Shown here in pieces: positions 36,340-44,921 of a DNA stretch of 64,000 nucleotides (the first letter of the stretch is position 1; each line of letters opens with the position of its first letter). Source of the DNA: Streptomyces sedi (GTDB lineage: Bacteria > Actinomycetota > Actinomycetes > Streptomycetales > Streptomycetaceae). Under the pieces are notes generated by a model. It had not been told where the DNA came from, ran no database searches, and saw only the letters and a list, made by a program, of their open reading frames with translations. The DNA is taken from the NCBI RefSeq assembly GCF_006335015.1, contig NZ_VDGT01000003.1, positions 372,001-436,000 of the forward strand, in the 5' to 3' direction. The translations under genes and the position numbers were made by a program.

Positions 36340-36816
36340 TCACGCCCACCCGAGCTGGGTGAGCCCCACCTCGCCGCCCAGGCAGCGCTCGATGACGCGG
36401 TCGGAGCGGAAGACCATGTCGTCCGGGAGGGCGTCGGTGTCGGCCCAGCGCACCTCGGAGTGCTTGGCGGGCTCGACGTTGCGCGCCTCGCCGCTCCAGG
36501 TCTCGGTCAGGAAGATCACGGTGAGGAAGCCGTTGGGCGCCTCGGCCCCGCGGGCGGCGTGCAGCACGTGCGCGATCCGCAGCGACGACTCCTCGACGAC
36601 CAGCCCTGTCTCCTCGCGCAACTCCCGCACGGCGGCAGCCGCGACGGGCTCCCCCGGGTCGCACTTGCCGACCGGGAGGTCCCACTCGCCCGGCGCGAAC
36701 TTGGCGCGCGGCCCCCGGCGCAGCAGCAGCACCCGCCCCTCGGCGCGGTCGTGCACGAGGACGGCGGCGGCGAGCATCGTCATGGACTGGACGGCGGGCG
36801 GCAGAGGGTGCGACAT
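36340..36816 (-). CDS. Nudix hydrolase
   Basis: The 158-residue protein starts at ATG 36816. A complete Nudix box is visible, GEPVAAAAVRELREETGL within G-x5-E-x7-REUxEExGU. An N-terminal AAAVLVHDRAEGRVLLLRRG strand pair and EWDLPVGK precede it. Nudix enzymes hydrolyse nucleoside diphosphate derivatives (8-oxo-dGTP, ADP-ribose, NADH and others). The substrate cannot be read from sequence. It lies alone on the minus strand, 84 bp past a T-run hairpin that may insulate it from antisense transcription. Confidence 0.9.
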   Translation of the reverse strand: MSHPLPPAVQSMTMLAAAVLVHDRAEGRVLLLRRGPRAKFAPGEWDLPVGKCDPGEPVAAAAVRELREETGLVVEESSLRIAHVLHAARGAEAPNGFLTVIFLTETWSGEARNVEPAKHSEVRWADTDALPDDMVFRSDRVIERCLGGEVGLTQLGWA

Positions 36817-36900
36817 GCGCCCACGGTAGGGCGCGCTGACGGTCGAGGGGGAACGGTTATCCCTCGGCCTGGCGGCGGGGCGGGCGGGCGGTGGGCCAAC

Positions 36901-36925
36901 AAAAAACCGCCCCTTGCGGGGGCGG
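36901..36925 (-). terminator. intrinsic terminator with T-run (minus strand)
   Basis: On the minus strand a 7-bp GC stem (arms 36919-36925 and 36907-36913, loop 5 nt) is followed by six T (36906-36901). A canonical T-run terminator is rare in streptomycetes. It faces transcription entering the Nudix gene from the helR region. Confidence 0.65.
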
Positions 36926-36943
36926 CGAATTCCTCGCTATATT
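36914..36943 (+). promoter_or_regulatory. predicted promoter of helR
   Basis: TTGCGG (36914-36919) and TATATT (36938-36943) are 18 bp apart, followed by an AT-richer leader. A CGTGTCC/GGACACG inverted repeat (36955-36961 with 36971-36977) lies just after the predicted start and could be an operator or leader hairpin. Confidence 0.55.
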
Positions 36944-37015
36944 GCGTGGTTTGGCGTGTCCGAATCGACGGGACACGTCAACTCCCAAGGAAATGTTAGC
37001 GAATAGGGGATCGCT

Positions 37016-39481
37016 TTGTCAAGTGGCGCGGAAAGCCCGGAGATCGCCGCGGAACAGGCTTATCTCGACGGCCTCTATCTCCGCCTCGACACCCTGCGGA
37101 ACGAGACGACCGCACGCCTCGACGCCACCCTGGCCAGCACCGGCCTCACCCACCAGGGCCTGGCCGAACGCGACCTGGCCGCAAGCGAGTTGGCCGCCGG
37201 ACTGGCGCGGCTGGACTCCGTGGAGAGCGGGCTGTGCTTCGGCCGGCTCGACCTGGCCGACGACACCGACACCGGCCCGTCCGCCACCGGCGGACCGAGG
37301 GCCACCGAAAGACCAGCGGTCACGGAAAGACCAGCGGCCACGGAAAAACCAGCGGGCACCACCGAACACGGGAGCGGGCGCCCCACCACCGGGGAAACCG
37401 CCACGGAATCCACGCGGGCCGGGGAACGCCGTTATATCGGCCGCCTCGGGCTCCGCGCCGACGACGGGGAGTTCACCCCGCTGCTGATCGACTGGCGCGC
37501 GCCCGCCGCCCGGCCGTTCTACGTGGCGACCGCGCTCCACCCCGACCGGGTGCGCGGACGCCGGCACATCCGCTCGCGCGGGCGGCGGGTGACCGGCGTC
37601 TGGGACGAGGACTTCTCCAGCGGCGCCTCCGAGGTCAACGGGGACGCCGCTCTGCTGGAGGCGCTCACCGCGGCCAGAACCGGCCGGATGAGCGACATCG
37701 TGCCCACCATCCAGGCCGAGCAGGACGAGGTGATCCGCGCCCACCACGCCGGGGTGCTGGTCGTCCAGGGCGGCCCCGGCACGGGCAAGACCGCCGTCGC
37801 GCTGCACCGGGCGGCCTATCTGCTGTACACGAGGCGTGAACGGTTGGCCAGGAGCGCGGTGCTGGTCGTCGGGCCCAACCCCACGTTTCTCTCCTACATC
37901 GGCGACGTGCTGCCGTCCCTGGGCGAGACGGGCGTGCTGCTGGCCACCGTCGACCAGCTCTTCCCCGGCGTGACCGCCCGGCGGGCCGAGTCCCCGGCGG
38001 GCGCGCTGACCAAGGGCCGGCTGGCGATGGCCGAGGTGCTGGCGGCGGCCGTCGCCGACCGGGGGCGACCGCCGGCGGAGGACCACGTGATCCTCGTCGA
38101 CCGGCGGCCGATGACCGTTCCGGCCGCGCTCTGCACGCGGATCGCCGAGCGCGTGCGGGACACGGGGCTGCGCCACAACGAGGCGGCGCCGCTCTTCCGG
38201 AAGCTGCTGGTCGAGGCGTTGGCCGAGCGGGTCGCGGCCCGCTATGGCCGGGACGTGTTCGACGGCGAGCCGCTGCTCACGGAGGCCGACCTGGACGGGA
38301 TCCGCGCCGAACTCGCCGAGGACGCCGACGTGACGGCGCTCGCGGACGCGCTGTGGCCCACGCTCACCCCGACCGCGCTGCTGGCCGGGCTCTACGCCTC
38401 CGAGGAACGGCTGGCCGCCGCCGCGCCCGCGCTGTCCGCGGCCGAACGCGCGACGCTGCACCGGCCGGAGGCGCCCGCCGCCTGGACTGCCTCGGACGTT
38501 CCACTGCTGGACGAGGCCGCCGAACTGCTCGGCCCCGTGCCGCCCGGCGCCCCCGACCCGGCGGAGGCCGAACGCGCCGAGGAGGTGCGGCTGGCGCGGG
38601 AGGCGCTGGAGGTCGCCTACGGCTCGCGCGAGGCCCAGTCGGAGAACGCCGACGAGGCCGAGGAGTTGGCCGCCTGGGACGTGGTGGACGCCGAGACGCT
38701 CGCCGAACGGCAGGCCGAGGCGGACACCAGGAGCGCGGCGCTGCGGGCGGCGGCCGACCGGACCTGGGCGTTCGGTCACGTGGTGGTGGACGAGGCCCAG
38801 GAACTGTCGCCCATGGCATGGCGGCTGCTGATGCGGCGCTGCCCCGCGCGGTCGATGACGCTGGTCGGCGACATCGCCCAGACGGGCGACCCGTTGGGGG
38901 CGCCCTCCTGGGAGGCGGTGCTGGCGCCGCACGTGGGGGAGCGGTGGCGGCTGGCCGAACTGAGCGTCAACTACCGGCTGCCCGCCGAGATCGCCGAGGT
39001 CGCGGCCGGGGTGCTGACCCGGATCGACCCGGCCCGCCGCGCGCCGCGCGCGGTGCGGTCCAGCGGCGAACGCCCCTGGTGGCGGCGGGCCGAGGACGCC
39101 ACGCCCGCCGGCCTCGCGGCACGCGGCGCCGCGCTGGCGGCGGCGGAGCGCGCGGCGCTTCCGGAGGGGCGCGTCGCGCTGCTGGTGCCGCGCTCGCTGC
39201 TGCCGGCCGCGCGCCGCGCGGTGGGGGCGCTGGCCGACGGCGGGGACGTCGTGGTGCTCGACCCGGCGACGGCGAAGGGGCTGGAGTTCGACGTGGTCCT
39301 GGTCGTCGACCCCGAACGCGTGGTCGCCGAGTCCCCGCGCGGCCTCAACGACCTCTACGTCGCCCTCACCCGCCCGACCCACCGCCTCGGCCTCCTCCAC
39401 CCGACCCCGCCCGGCGCACCCCCGACCCCACCGGCCGGCCTGACGGGGCTGACGGAGGCGAGGGACGGGGACGGGGGGTGA
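37016..39481 (+). CDS. helR: HelD/HelR-type RNA polymerase-associated ATPase (UvrD-like helicase superfamily 1)
   Basis: The 821-residue protein starts at a TTG codon (37016) with AGGGG 7 bp upstream. No better in-frame start exists. It has an N-terminal coiled-coil arm (8-80, AEQAYLDGLYLRLDTLR), Walker A GGPGTGKT (252-259), a Q-motif (AEQDEV), Walker B VVDEAQEL (about 589) and a C-terminal ATPase half ending in LYVALTRPT. HelR proteins free RNA polymerase from stalled complexes and from bound rifamycins in Streptomyces. A Pro/Thr/Glu insert of about 50 residues (90-137) with an internal 18-bp DNA repeat interrupts the N-domain and looks disordered. HelD versus HelR cannot be fully settled without alignment. 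Confidence 0.85.
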   Translation: MSSGAESPEIAAEQAYLDGLYLRLDTLRNETTARLDATLASTGLTHQGLAERDLAASELAAGLARLDSVESGLCFGRLDLADDTDTGPSATGGPRATERPAVTERPAATEKPAGTTEHGSGRPTTGETATESTRAGERRYIGRLGLRADDGEFTPLLIDWRAPAARPFYVATALHPDRVRGRRHIRSRGRRVTGVWDEDFSSGASEVNGDAALLEALTAARTGRMSDIVPTIQAEQDEVIRAHHAGVLVVQGGPGTGKTAVALHRAAYLLYTRRERLARSAVLVVGPNPTFLSYIGDVLPSLGETGVLLATVDQLFPGVTARRAESPAGALTKGRLAMAEVLAAAVADRGRPPAEDHVILVDRRPMTVPAALCTRIAERVRDTGLRHNEAAPLFRKLLVEALAERVAARYGRDVFDGEPLLTEADLDGIRAELAEDADVTALADALWPTLTPTALLAGLYASEERLAAAAPALSAAERATLHRPEAPAAWTASDVPLLDEAAELLGPVPPGAPDPAEAERAEEVRLAREALEVAYGSREAQSENADEAEELAAWDVVDAETLAERQAEADTRSAALRAAADRTWAFGHVVVDEAQELSPMAWRLLMRRCPARSMTLVGDIAQTGDPLGAPSWEAVLAPHVGERWRLAELSVNYRLPAEIAEVAAGVLTRIDPARRAPRAVRSSGERPWWRRAEDATPAGLAARGAALAAAERAALPEGRVALLVPRSLLPAARRAVGALADGGDVVVLDPATAKGLEFDVVLVVDPERVVAESPRGLNDLYVALTRPTHRLGLLHPTPPGAPPTPPAGLTGLTEARDGDGG
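37301..37354 (+). repeat. 18-bp in-frame tandem repeat x3 inside helR
   Basis: Three 18-bp units (37301-37318, 37319-37336, 37337-37354) share GAAAGACCAGCG and encode near-identical ATERPA, VTERPA and ATEKPA hexapeptides. This is a probable site of slippage expansion in a tolerant loop. Confidence 0.85.
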
Positions 39482-39626
39482 GTGGATTCGGCGCCCCGCT
39501 CCAGTGGGGGGTGAGGCCTCGAAACGACCGCACCCGGCGCGCGGGTGCGGACCGTGTGCGGACTGCCCAGGTGGGCGGAAAGGCTCCGGCGGACTCGCTG
39601 CCGTTGGCCTACCCGGCCAGCACCGA

Positions 39627-40292
39627 GATGCGTTCCGTTGTATCCAGGCCGGACTCCAGAGGGTGAACTTCTCGATCTTCGGAACCACTGCACAGGAGCT
39701 GGCTCAAGTGCAGAACGCGAAGTTCCGACGGCTGGCCCTGGCCGCGAGTAAGATCGACGCCTTGGACGAGTCGGTTCGGGTCGCTCTCGGCCTGGGGCTG
39801 AACGCGAGAGCCAACATCGTTATCCCCGACCGGACGCACGTCGGACGTGTGCACCGGCTGCTCAACCGCTACTCGACGCGCCTGTCGGTCCGCGTGCTGT
39901 CCTCGTTGGCCGACGGGGACGCCTCGCTCGACGCCATCGACGAGCTACTCGTCGAACTCGACGCGGTCCCCCACGAGGTCCACCTCATCGCGGGCACCTC
40001 CGGCTTCCGTGTCTCCTACCGTCTGCCCAACGGCCGCATCCTCATGGTCAAACACCTACGTCCCCTGCGTCTGCCGGAGACCTGCGCCGGCTGTCGGTTC
40101 AACAACGACACCGACTGCCAGGAGGGCTACTACGGAGTGCGGCTCTACCGGGATACCACCGGCACGCTCCAGGTCGGCGTCTGCATCCAGCGCATGGACC
40201 TGTGCCTCCCGGTCGACGAGTTCCTCAACAGCGGCCTGCCCGAGGAGATCAGGAAGCTCCGCGACCGGGAGTTTCAGGAACTCGTCCCCTGA
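39627..40292 (+). pseudogene. N-terminally truncated radical SAM-like protein
   Basis: The frame 39627-40292 begins in mid-domain (DAFRCIQAGLQRVNFSIFGTT). It covers the later strands of a TIM barrel (ANIVIPDRTHVGRVHRLL) and a C-terminal auxiliary cluster motif C-x2-C-x6-C-x2-GYYGVRLYR, then CIQRMDLC. The N-terminal CxxxCxxC SAM cluster expected for the family is absent from this frame and from the 180 bp upstream. An intact start could be GTG 39663 (209 residues), but the RBS is weak. The likeliest reading is a decayed radical SAM enzyme. It directly precedes the CYTH gene. Expression as a small Fe-S protein is possible but less likely. Confidence 0.6.
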
Positions 40293-40338
40293 TGCCCCAT
40301 CAGGGGACTTTCGCCTTGATGAAAGGAAGAACCAAGCA

Positions 40339-40890
40339 ATGGCGACGAACGAGTACGAGGCCAAGTTCCTCACGATCGACGTGACCGCCGTCCAGTCCTA
40401 CCTGAGTGCTCAGGGTGCCCGGCAGGTCTTCCCACGGACCATGTTCACCCGGCTGATCTTCGAGAACGACGCCGTCCAGGGTGAGCAGTGGCTCCGGCTC
40501 CGCGACGAGGGCGGGAAGACCACCCTCACCCTCAAGCAGGTCAGCGACGCCACTCACATCGGTGGCACCACCGAGATCGAGATCGAGGTCAGCGACCTGA
40601 CGAAGACGGCCGAACTCCTCAGGGCCACCGGTCTGAGGCAGGTCCGCTACCAGCAGAACTACCGCGAGGAATGGGAACTCCACGGCATCATTTACGACTT
40701 CGACACCTGGTCCGACCTGCCCACCTTCCTGGAGATCGAGGGTCCTTCCGAAGAAGCCGTCCGGAAGGCCGTCGCCGACCTCGGACTCGACTACGCCGAT
40801 GCCCGCTTCGGCAGCGTCGACCTGATCTACCAGAGCGAGGCCAACCGGGACATCCTCGCCGAGCCGACCCTCCTCTTCCAGGAGCGGTAA
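40339..40890 (+). CDS. CYTH domain protein (class IV adenylate cyclase/thiamine triphosphatase superfamily)
   Basis: The 183-residue protein starts at ATG 40339 behind GAAAGGAAG. The CYTH signature ExExK appears as NEYEAKF at the N-terminus. Conserved Arg/Lys/Glu strands follow (LRLRDEG, LTLKQV, EIEIEV, FLEIEG). CYTH tunnels bind triphosphates with divalent metal, and members act as triphosphatases or class IV adenylyl cyclases. Base composition is visibly less GC-rich than the flanks. It follows a broken radical SAM gene by 46 bp, so the two were probably one operon acquired together. No catalytic specificity can be assigned. Confidence 0.85.
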   Translation: MATNEYEAKFLTIDVTAVQSYLSAQGARQVFPRTMFTRLIFENDAVQGEQWLRLRDEGGKTTLTLKQVSDATHIGGTTEIEIEVSDLTKTAELLRATGLRQVRYQQNYREEWELHGIIYDFDTWSDLPTFLEIEGPSEEAVRKAVADLGLDYADARFGSVDLIYQSEANRDILAEPTLLFQER

Positions 40891-41049
40891 CGCGGCTGAC
40901 GATCTGAAGGCGCGGCGCCGTCCCGAGGCGGGAGGCGGAGGGTAGCGAAGGCTCTTCCACGCCGGTGGGAGAAGTCCCTGCGGGAGCGCCAGAACGCCGC
41001 TCCCGAGATCGCCTCCCAATGATCTCCCAGCGAGGCTGGAAACGCGGTC

Positions 41050-41083
41050 GGGGCGCCCGACGTGCTGAGCAGTCGGACGCCCC
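41050..41083. terminator. bidirectional terminator between CYTH gene and sodN
   Basis: A 12-bp stem with one mismatch (41050-41061 with 41072-41083) has a 10-nt loop and is followed by AAAA on the plus strand, which reads as TTTT for the minus strand. It lies between convergent genes. Confidence 0.7.
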
Positions 41084-41134
41084 AAAAGGCCCAGTGACCT
41101 GCACGCTCCCGGCACTCCGGGAGGTGCGTCACGC

Positions 41135-41530
41135 TCAGCCCTTCTTGGTCTCCCAGAAGATCTTGTCGATCTGGGCGATGTAGTCGAGCGCCTTCTGGCC
41201 GGTCGCCGGGTCGGTGGAGCCCTTGGCCGCGCTGAGGGCCTTCAGGGTCTCGTTGACCAGCTGGTGCAGCTCCGGGTACTTCTCGAAGTGCGGGGGCTTG
41301 AAGTAGTCGCTCCACAGCACCGAGACATGATGCTTCGCCAGCTCGGCGCGCTCCTCCTTGATGACGGTGGCGCGGGCGCGGAAGTGGGGGTCGTCGTTGG
41401 CCTGGTACTTCTCCTGGACGGCCTTGACCGACTCGGCCTCGATGCGGGCCTGGGCCGGGTCGTAGACGCCGCACGGCAGGTCGCAGTGCGCGCTGACGCT
41501 GACCTTCGGGGCGAACAGGCGGGAGAGCAT
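41135..41530 (-). CDS. sodN: nickel-containing superoxide dismutase (proform)
   Basis: The 131-residue protein starts at ATG 41530 (GGAAGGA RBS). A 14-residue leader (MLSRLFAPKVSVSA) is removed to expose the nickel hook HCDLPCGVYD, whose His, Cys and backbone ligands (H15, C16, C20) hold Ni. The remaining four-helix bundle is full length. It dismutates superoxide in the cytosol. SodX, encoded divergently 246 bp away, should cleave the leader. Streptomyces generally switches between NiSOD and FeSOD according to nickel supply through Nur. No confident Nur box was found in the divergent gap. Confidence 0.97.
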   Translation of the reverse strand: MLSRLFAPKVSVSAHCDLPCGVYDPAQARIEAESVKAVQEKYQANDDPHFRARATVIKEERAELAKHHVSVLWSDYFKPPHFEKYPELHQLVNETLKALSAAKGSTDPATGQKALDYIAQIDKIFWETKKG

Positions 41531-41776
41531 AGAGCTGTCCTTCCTCGTGATCGTCTTCTCCCGGGCGAGGTTACTCCGTGCAGGGGTGGTTTTCTCGGCC
41601 GACCCGTTCCGTTCCGTCGGGCTTAGGCCGAAAGTCCGGGGTGTGCCCGGCCGGGGGCGGAGGGCGGGGGTCCGCGGCGGGAGGGGAGGATGGCGCGGGC
41701 GGAACGGGAACGCGGCGGACATGCGATCACCGGAGGCAGCGGGGACCATGGCTCAGGAACGACGAGTGAGGACGCG

Positions 41777-42205
41777 ATGAGGCTTGGGCTGGCGGAGGTC
41801 TACAACCCCTCGATGCTGCCCACCCTGTATCCGGGCGACCAGTTGCTGCTCGCCTACGGTGCACGGGTGCGTCCCGGTCACGTGGTGGTGCTGCGGCACC
41901 CGTTCCAGCACGATCTGCTGATCGTCAAGCGCGCCGCCGAGCGGCGGGACGCCGGGTGGTGGGTGCTCGGCGACAACGTGTCGGTGACCAACGACAGCCG
42001 GGAGTTCGGGGCCGTTCCGGACGGGCTGCTGGTGGCGAGGGCGGTGCTGCGGCTGCGTTCGCCGCTGGCTCAGCGCTCGCCCGCCGGGTCGGGGGTCTCC
42101 GCGCCGGCGGTGGGGCGCGTGGGCGCGTTGGCCGGCGCGTTGGGGCGGTTGCCCTCGGCGGTGCGCCCGCTGACGGCGCGTTCGCGGCGCTTGCGCGCCC
42201 GGTAG
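41777..42205 (+). CDS. sodX: nickel-type superoxide dismutase maturation protease, S26 signal-peptidase family
   Basis: The 142-residue protein starts at ATG 41777 (GAGG six bases upstream). It has the S26 catalytic Ser in NPSMLPTL and the Lys in DLLIVKRAAE, with GDNVSVTNDSREFGAV as the later box. The 35-residue Ala/Arg-rich C-terminus after the catalytic domain is unusual and overlaps a convergent gene. It processes SodN precursor after nickel loading. No membrane helix is visible, which fits a soluble SodN protease. Confidence 0.9.
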   Translation: MRLGLAEVYNPSMLPTLYPGDQLLLAYGARVRPGHVVVLRHPFQHDLLIVKRAAERRDAGWWVLGDNVSVTNDSREFGAVPDGLLVARAVLRLRSPLAQRSPAGSGVSAPAVGRVGALAGALGRLPSAVRPLTARSRRLRAR

Positions 42206-42738
42206 GCGGCGACGTTGGCGCGGGTGGCGCAGCGGTCGGAGCAGTAACGCCGGGAACGGTTGGTCGATGTGTCGACATAGGCGTTGCGGCAGGGGTCTCC
42301 CTCGCAGATGCCGAGGCGGTCGGCGCCCCACTCGGTGAGCTGCACGGCCAGGCCCATGCAGGCGGTCGCCGCGTAGCCCGCGGTCGCGTTCGACGGGTGC
42401 TCGGCCAGATGCAGGTGCCAGCGGGGTCGTCCGGTGTCGTCGAGGAAGTCGTGGCCCGAGATCTGGGGGCTGACCGGGTACTCCAGCAGCAGCGCGTTGA
42501 GCAGGTCGACCGCGCCCCGTTCGTCGCCCCCGGCGGCGGTGGTGAAGACCGCGCGCAGCCGGGTGCGCACCCCGCGCAGCCGGGTCACGTCCGCGTCGGT
42601 GGCCCGCCGCGCGGCCTGCTGGGCCTCGCCGAAGAGGTCGCGGACGGCCTCGACCGAGGTCAACGTGTCGGTGCCGCGGTGCGGCTGCTCCGTGTTGACC
42701 AGGCGGACGGCGAAGTCGGAGTAATGGGTCAGTTCCAA
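42070..42738 (-). CDS. CGNR zinc-finger (ABATE-domain) transcriptional regulator
   Basis: The 222-residue protein starts at ATG 42738. Residues 1-120 form the ABATE helical domain, and about 140-185 the CGNR zinc finger (C-x4-C-x14-C-x3-C: GICEGDPCRNAYVDTSTNRSRRYCS..C-type spacing) with a basic RARKRRERA tail. The last 45 residues are low-complexity and overlap sodX by 136 bp on the opposite strand. CGNR proteins are probably DNA-binding regulators. No target is evident, though the divergent methyltransferase gene is a candidate. Confidence 0.87.
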   Translation of the reverse strand: MELTHYSDFAVRLVNTEQPHRGTDTLTSVEAVRDLFGEAQQAARRATDADVTRLRGVRTRLRAVFTTAAGGDERGAVDLLNALLLEYPVSPQISGHDFLDDTGRPRWHLHLAEHPSNATAGYAATACMGLAVQLTEWGADRLGICEGDPCRNAYVDTSTNRSRRYCSDRCATRANVAAYRARKRRERAVSGRTAEGNRPNAPANAPTRPTAGAETPDPAGER

Positions 42739-42849
42739 TTGTGTTCCTTACCCGGCGAACCTATAGTCGTGACCGGCCATGGTAATGGGTCGATTCGGAT
42801 AACGGCCCTTACCGGTGGCCTCCGCCGTCCGCGGCCTCAGGGAGGGGCG

Positions 42850-43608
42850 ATGACCGACTGGTCGATCTGGCAGAAGAGTTGGGACCGGCAGCAGGAGTGG
42901 TACCTGCCGGACCGCGAGGAGCGCTTCCGGGTGATGCTGGACGCCGTCGAGGCGCTGGTGGGCGACCGGCCCCGGATCCTCGACCTGGCGTGCGGCACGG
43001 GCAGCATCACGGCGCGGGCACTGCGCCGCTTCCCCGGGGCGGTGAGCGTCGGCGTGGACCTGGACCCCGCGTTGCTGGCCATCGCCGAGGGCACCTTCGC
43101 CGACGAGCCGCGCGCGACGTTCGTCACCGCAGACCTCACCGACCCCGACTGGGCCGAGACGCTGCCCCACGACTCCTACGACGCGGTGCTCACGGCGACG
43201 GCGCTGCACTGGCTGACGGAGGAGCCGCTGCGCGCGCTGTACGGGCGGCTCGCCACGCTGGTGCGCCCCGGCGGCGTCTTCCTCAACGCCGACCACATGC
43301 CGCACCGCGAGGCGCCCCGGATCGAGGCGGCCGTCGCGGCGTACGAGTCGGCCAGGCGGACGCGGGAGAGGTCCGACGGCAGCGAGGACTGGGCCGACTG
43401 GTGGGCGCGGGCGGCGGCGGCCCCGGAGCTGGCGGAGGCGACGGCCGCGCGGTTCCGGATCTACGGCGACCCGGCCAGGGGCGACCACGCCGACGGGCGG
43501 ATGTTCCCGCTGGAGTGGCATGTGCGGGTGCTGCGCGAGGCGGGCTTCGCGGAGGCGCGGGCCGCGTGGGCGTCCCTCAGCGACATGACGGTGATGGCCC
43601 TGCGCTGA
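42850..43608 (+). CDS. class I SAM-dependent methyltransferase
   Basis: The 252-residue protein starts at ATG 42850 behind GGAGGGG. Rossmann motif I is LDLACGTGS (about 46-54), motif II VDLDP, and motif post-II DAVLTATALHWL. This layout places it in the Methyltransf_12/25 group. The substrate is unknown. It is divergent from the CGNR regulator gene with a 111-bp gap, so it may be controlled by it. Tandem ALHWL and FLNADHM motifs are typical of small-molecule methyltransferases. Confidence 0.88.
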   Translation: MTDWSIWQKSWDRQQEWYLPDREERFRVMLDAVEALVGDRPRILDLACGTGSITARALRRFPGAVSVGVDLDPALLAIAEGTFADEPRATFVTADLTDPDWAETLPHDSYDAVLTATALHWLTEEPLRALYGRLATLVRPGGVFLNADHMPHREAPRIEAAVAAYESARRTRERSDGSEDWADWWARAAAAPELAEATAARFRIYGDPARGDHADGRMFPLEWHVRVLREAGFAEARAAWASLSDMTVMALR

Positions 43609-43688
43609 CGCCGCCCGCGCGTCGCGCGGCCTCCCACGCCCCCGGCCGTCCACCGGCGTGCGGGGGCGCGGGAAGCCGCCGCCGTCCG

Positions 43689-44921
43689 TCAGAGCCGCGC
43701 CACGCCCTCGGCCCTCGCCGCTTCGGCCACGGCCGCGGCCACCGCGGGGGCCACCCGGGGGTCGAACGGCGAGGGGATCACCCGCTCCGGACTCAGCTCG
43801 TCCGCGACCACCGCGGCCAGCGCCTCGGCCGCCGCCAGCTTCATCCCCTCGGTGATCCGGGTCGCCCGCACCTGGAGCGCCCCGGCGAAGATGCCGGGGA
43901 ACGCCAGCACGTTGTTGATCTGGTTCGGGAAGTCGCTGCGCCCGGTGGCCACCACGGCCGCGTGCCGGGCGGCGACCTCGGGGTGCACCTCGGGGTTCGG
44001 GTTGGCCATGGCGAAGACGAACGCGCCAGGCGCCATCGTCGCCACCGCCGACTCGGGAACGGTGCCGCCGCTGACCCCGACGAAGACGTCGGCGCCGGCC
44101 AGCGCGTCGGCGAGGGAGCCGGTGCGGCCGTTCGGGTTGGTGGCCTCGGCCAGCTCGCGCTTGACCTCGGTCAGGTCGTCCCGGTCGCGGGAGACCACGC
44201 CGCGCCGGTCGCAGACGACCACGTCGTCGACGCCGGCGCCCAGCAGGATGCGGGCGATGGCGACCCCCGCGGCCCCGGCGCCGGAGATCACGACGCGCAG
44301 CGCGGCGAGGTCGCGCCCGGTGAGCCGGACGGCGTTGCGCAGCGCGGCGAGCGTCACCACGGCCGTGCCGTGCTGGTCGTCGTGGAAGACGGGGATGTTC
44401 AGCCGCTCCTGGAGCCGCCGTTCGATCTCGAAGCAGCGGGGCGCCGAGATGTCCTCCAGGTTGATCCCGCCGAAGGAGGGGGCCAACCGCGCGACGGTCT
44501 CGACCAGTTCGTCCACCTCGCGGCAGTCGAGCGCCACCGGGACGGCGTCCACGCCGCCGAACTGCTTGAAGAGGATGGCCTTCCCCTCCATCACGGGCAG
44601 TGACGCCTCGGGGCCGATGTCGCCGAGGCCGAGCACCGCGCTGCCGTCGGTGACCACGGCGACCGTGCCGGACTTCCAGGTGTAGTCGTGGACCAGCTCG
44701 GGTCGCTCCGCGATCGCCTCGCAGACGCGGGCGACGCCCGGGGTGTAGGCGAGGGAGAGGTCGTCGGCGTCGCGCAGCGGCACCGTGCCGGCGACCTCCA
44801 TCTTGCCGCCGCGGTGCAGGGCGAAGACCGGGTCGAGCCCGGGCTCGGGCAGCTCGTCGGCGGGCGGTCGAGGGGAGACGCGGGGCAACTCCCCGCGCGG
44901 GTTGATGATCTCCGATGTCAC
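43689..44921 (-). CDS. NAD(P)-dependent malic enzyme
   Basis: The 410-residue protein starts at GTG 44921 (AAAGGGG nine bases upstream). Family motifs are SLAYTPGVA, the catalytic Tyr/Lys region (GKAILFKQFGGVDAVP), metal-site Glu/Asp in INLEDISAPRCFEIE and FHDDQHGTA, and a nucleotide fold GAGAAGVAIARILL. It decarboxylates malate to pyruvate, feeding NADPH and acetyl-CoA supply. Short malic enzymes of this type lack the C-terminal phosphotransacetylase-like domain. NAD versus NADP preference cannot be fixed here. Confidence 0.93.
   Translation of the reverse strand: MTSEIINPRGELPRVSPRPPADELPEPGLDPVFALHRGGKMEVAGTVPLRDADDLSLAYTPGVARVCEAIAERPELVHDYTWKSGTVAVVTDGSAVLGLGDIGPEASLPVMEGKAILFKQFGGVDAVPVALDCREVDELVETVARLAPSFGGINLEDISAPRCFEIERRLQERLNIPVFHDDQHGTAVVTLAALRNAVRLTGRDLAALRVVISGAGAAGVAIARILLGAGVDDVVVCDRRGVVSRDRDDLTEVKRELAEATNPNGRTGSLADALAGADVFVGVSGGTVPESAVATMAPGAFVFAMANPNPEVHPEVAARHAAVVATGRSDFPNQINNVLAFPGIFAGALQVRATRITEGMKLAAAEALAAVVADELSPERVIPSPFDPRVAPAVAAAVAEAARAEGVARL

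Noticed and set aside
37019..39688. 889-residue open frame antisense to helR
   Set aside because: Low-complexity Gly/Arg/Gln composition, and the plus strand has Walker motifs and a complete helicase.
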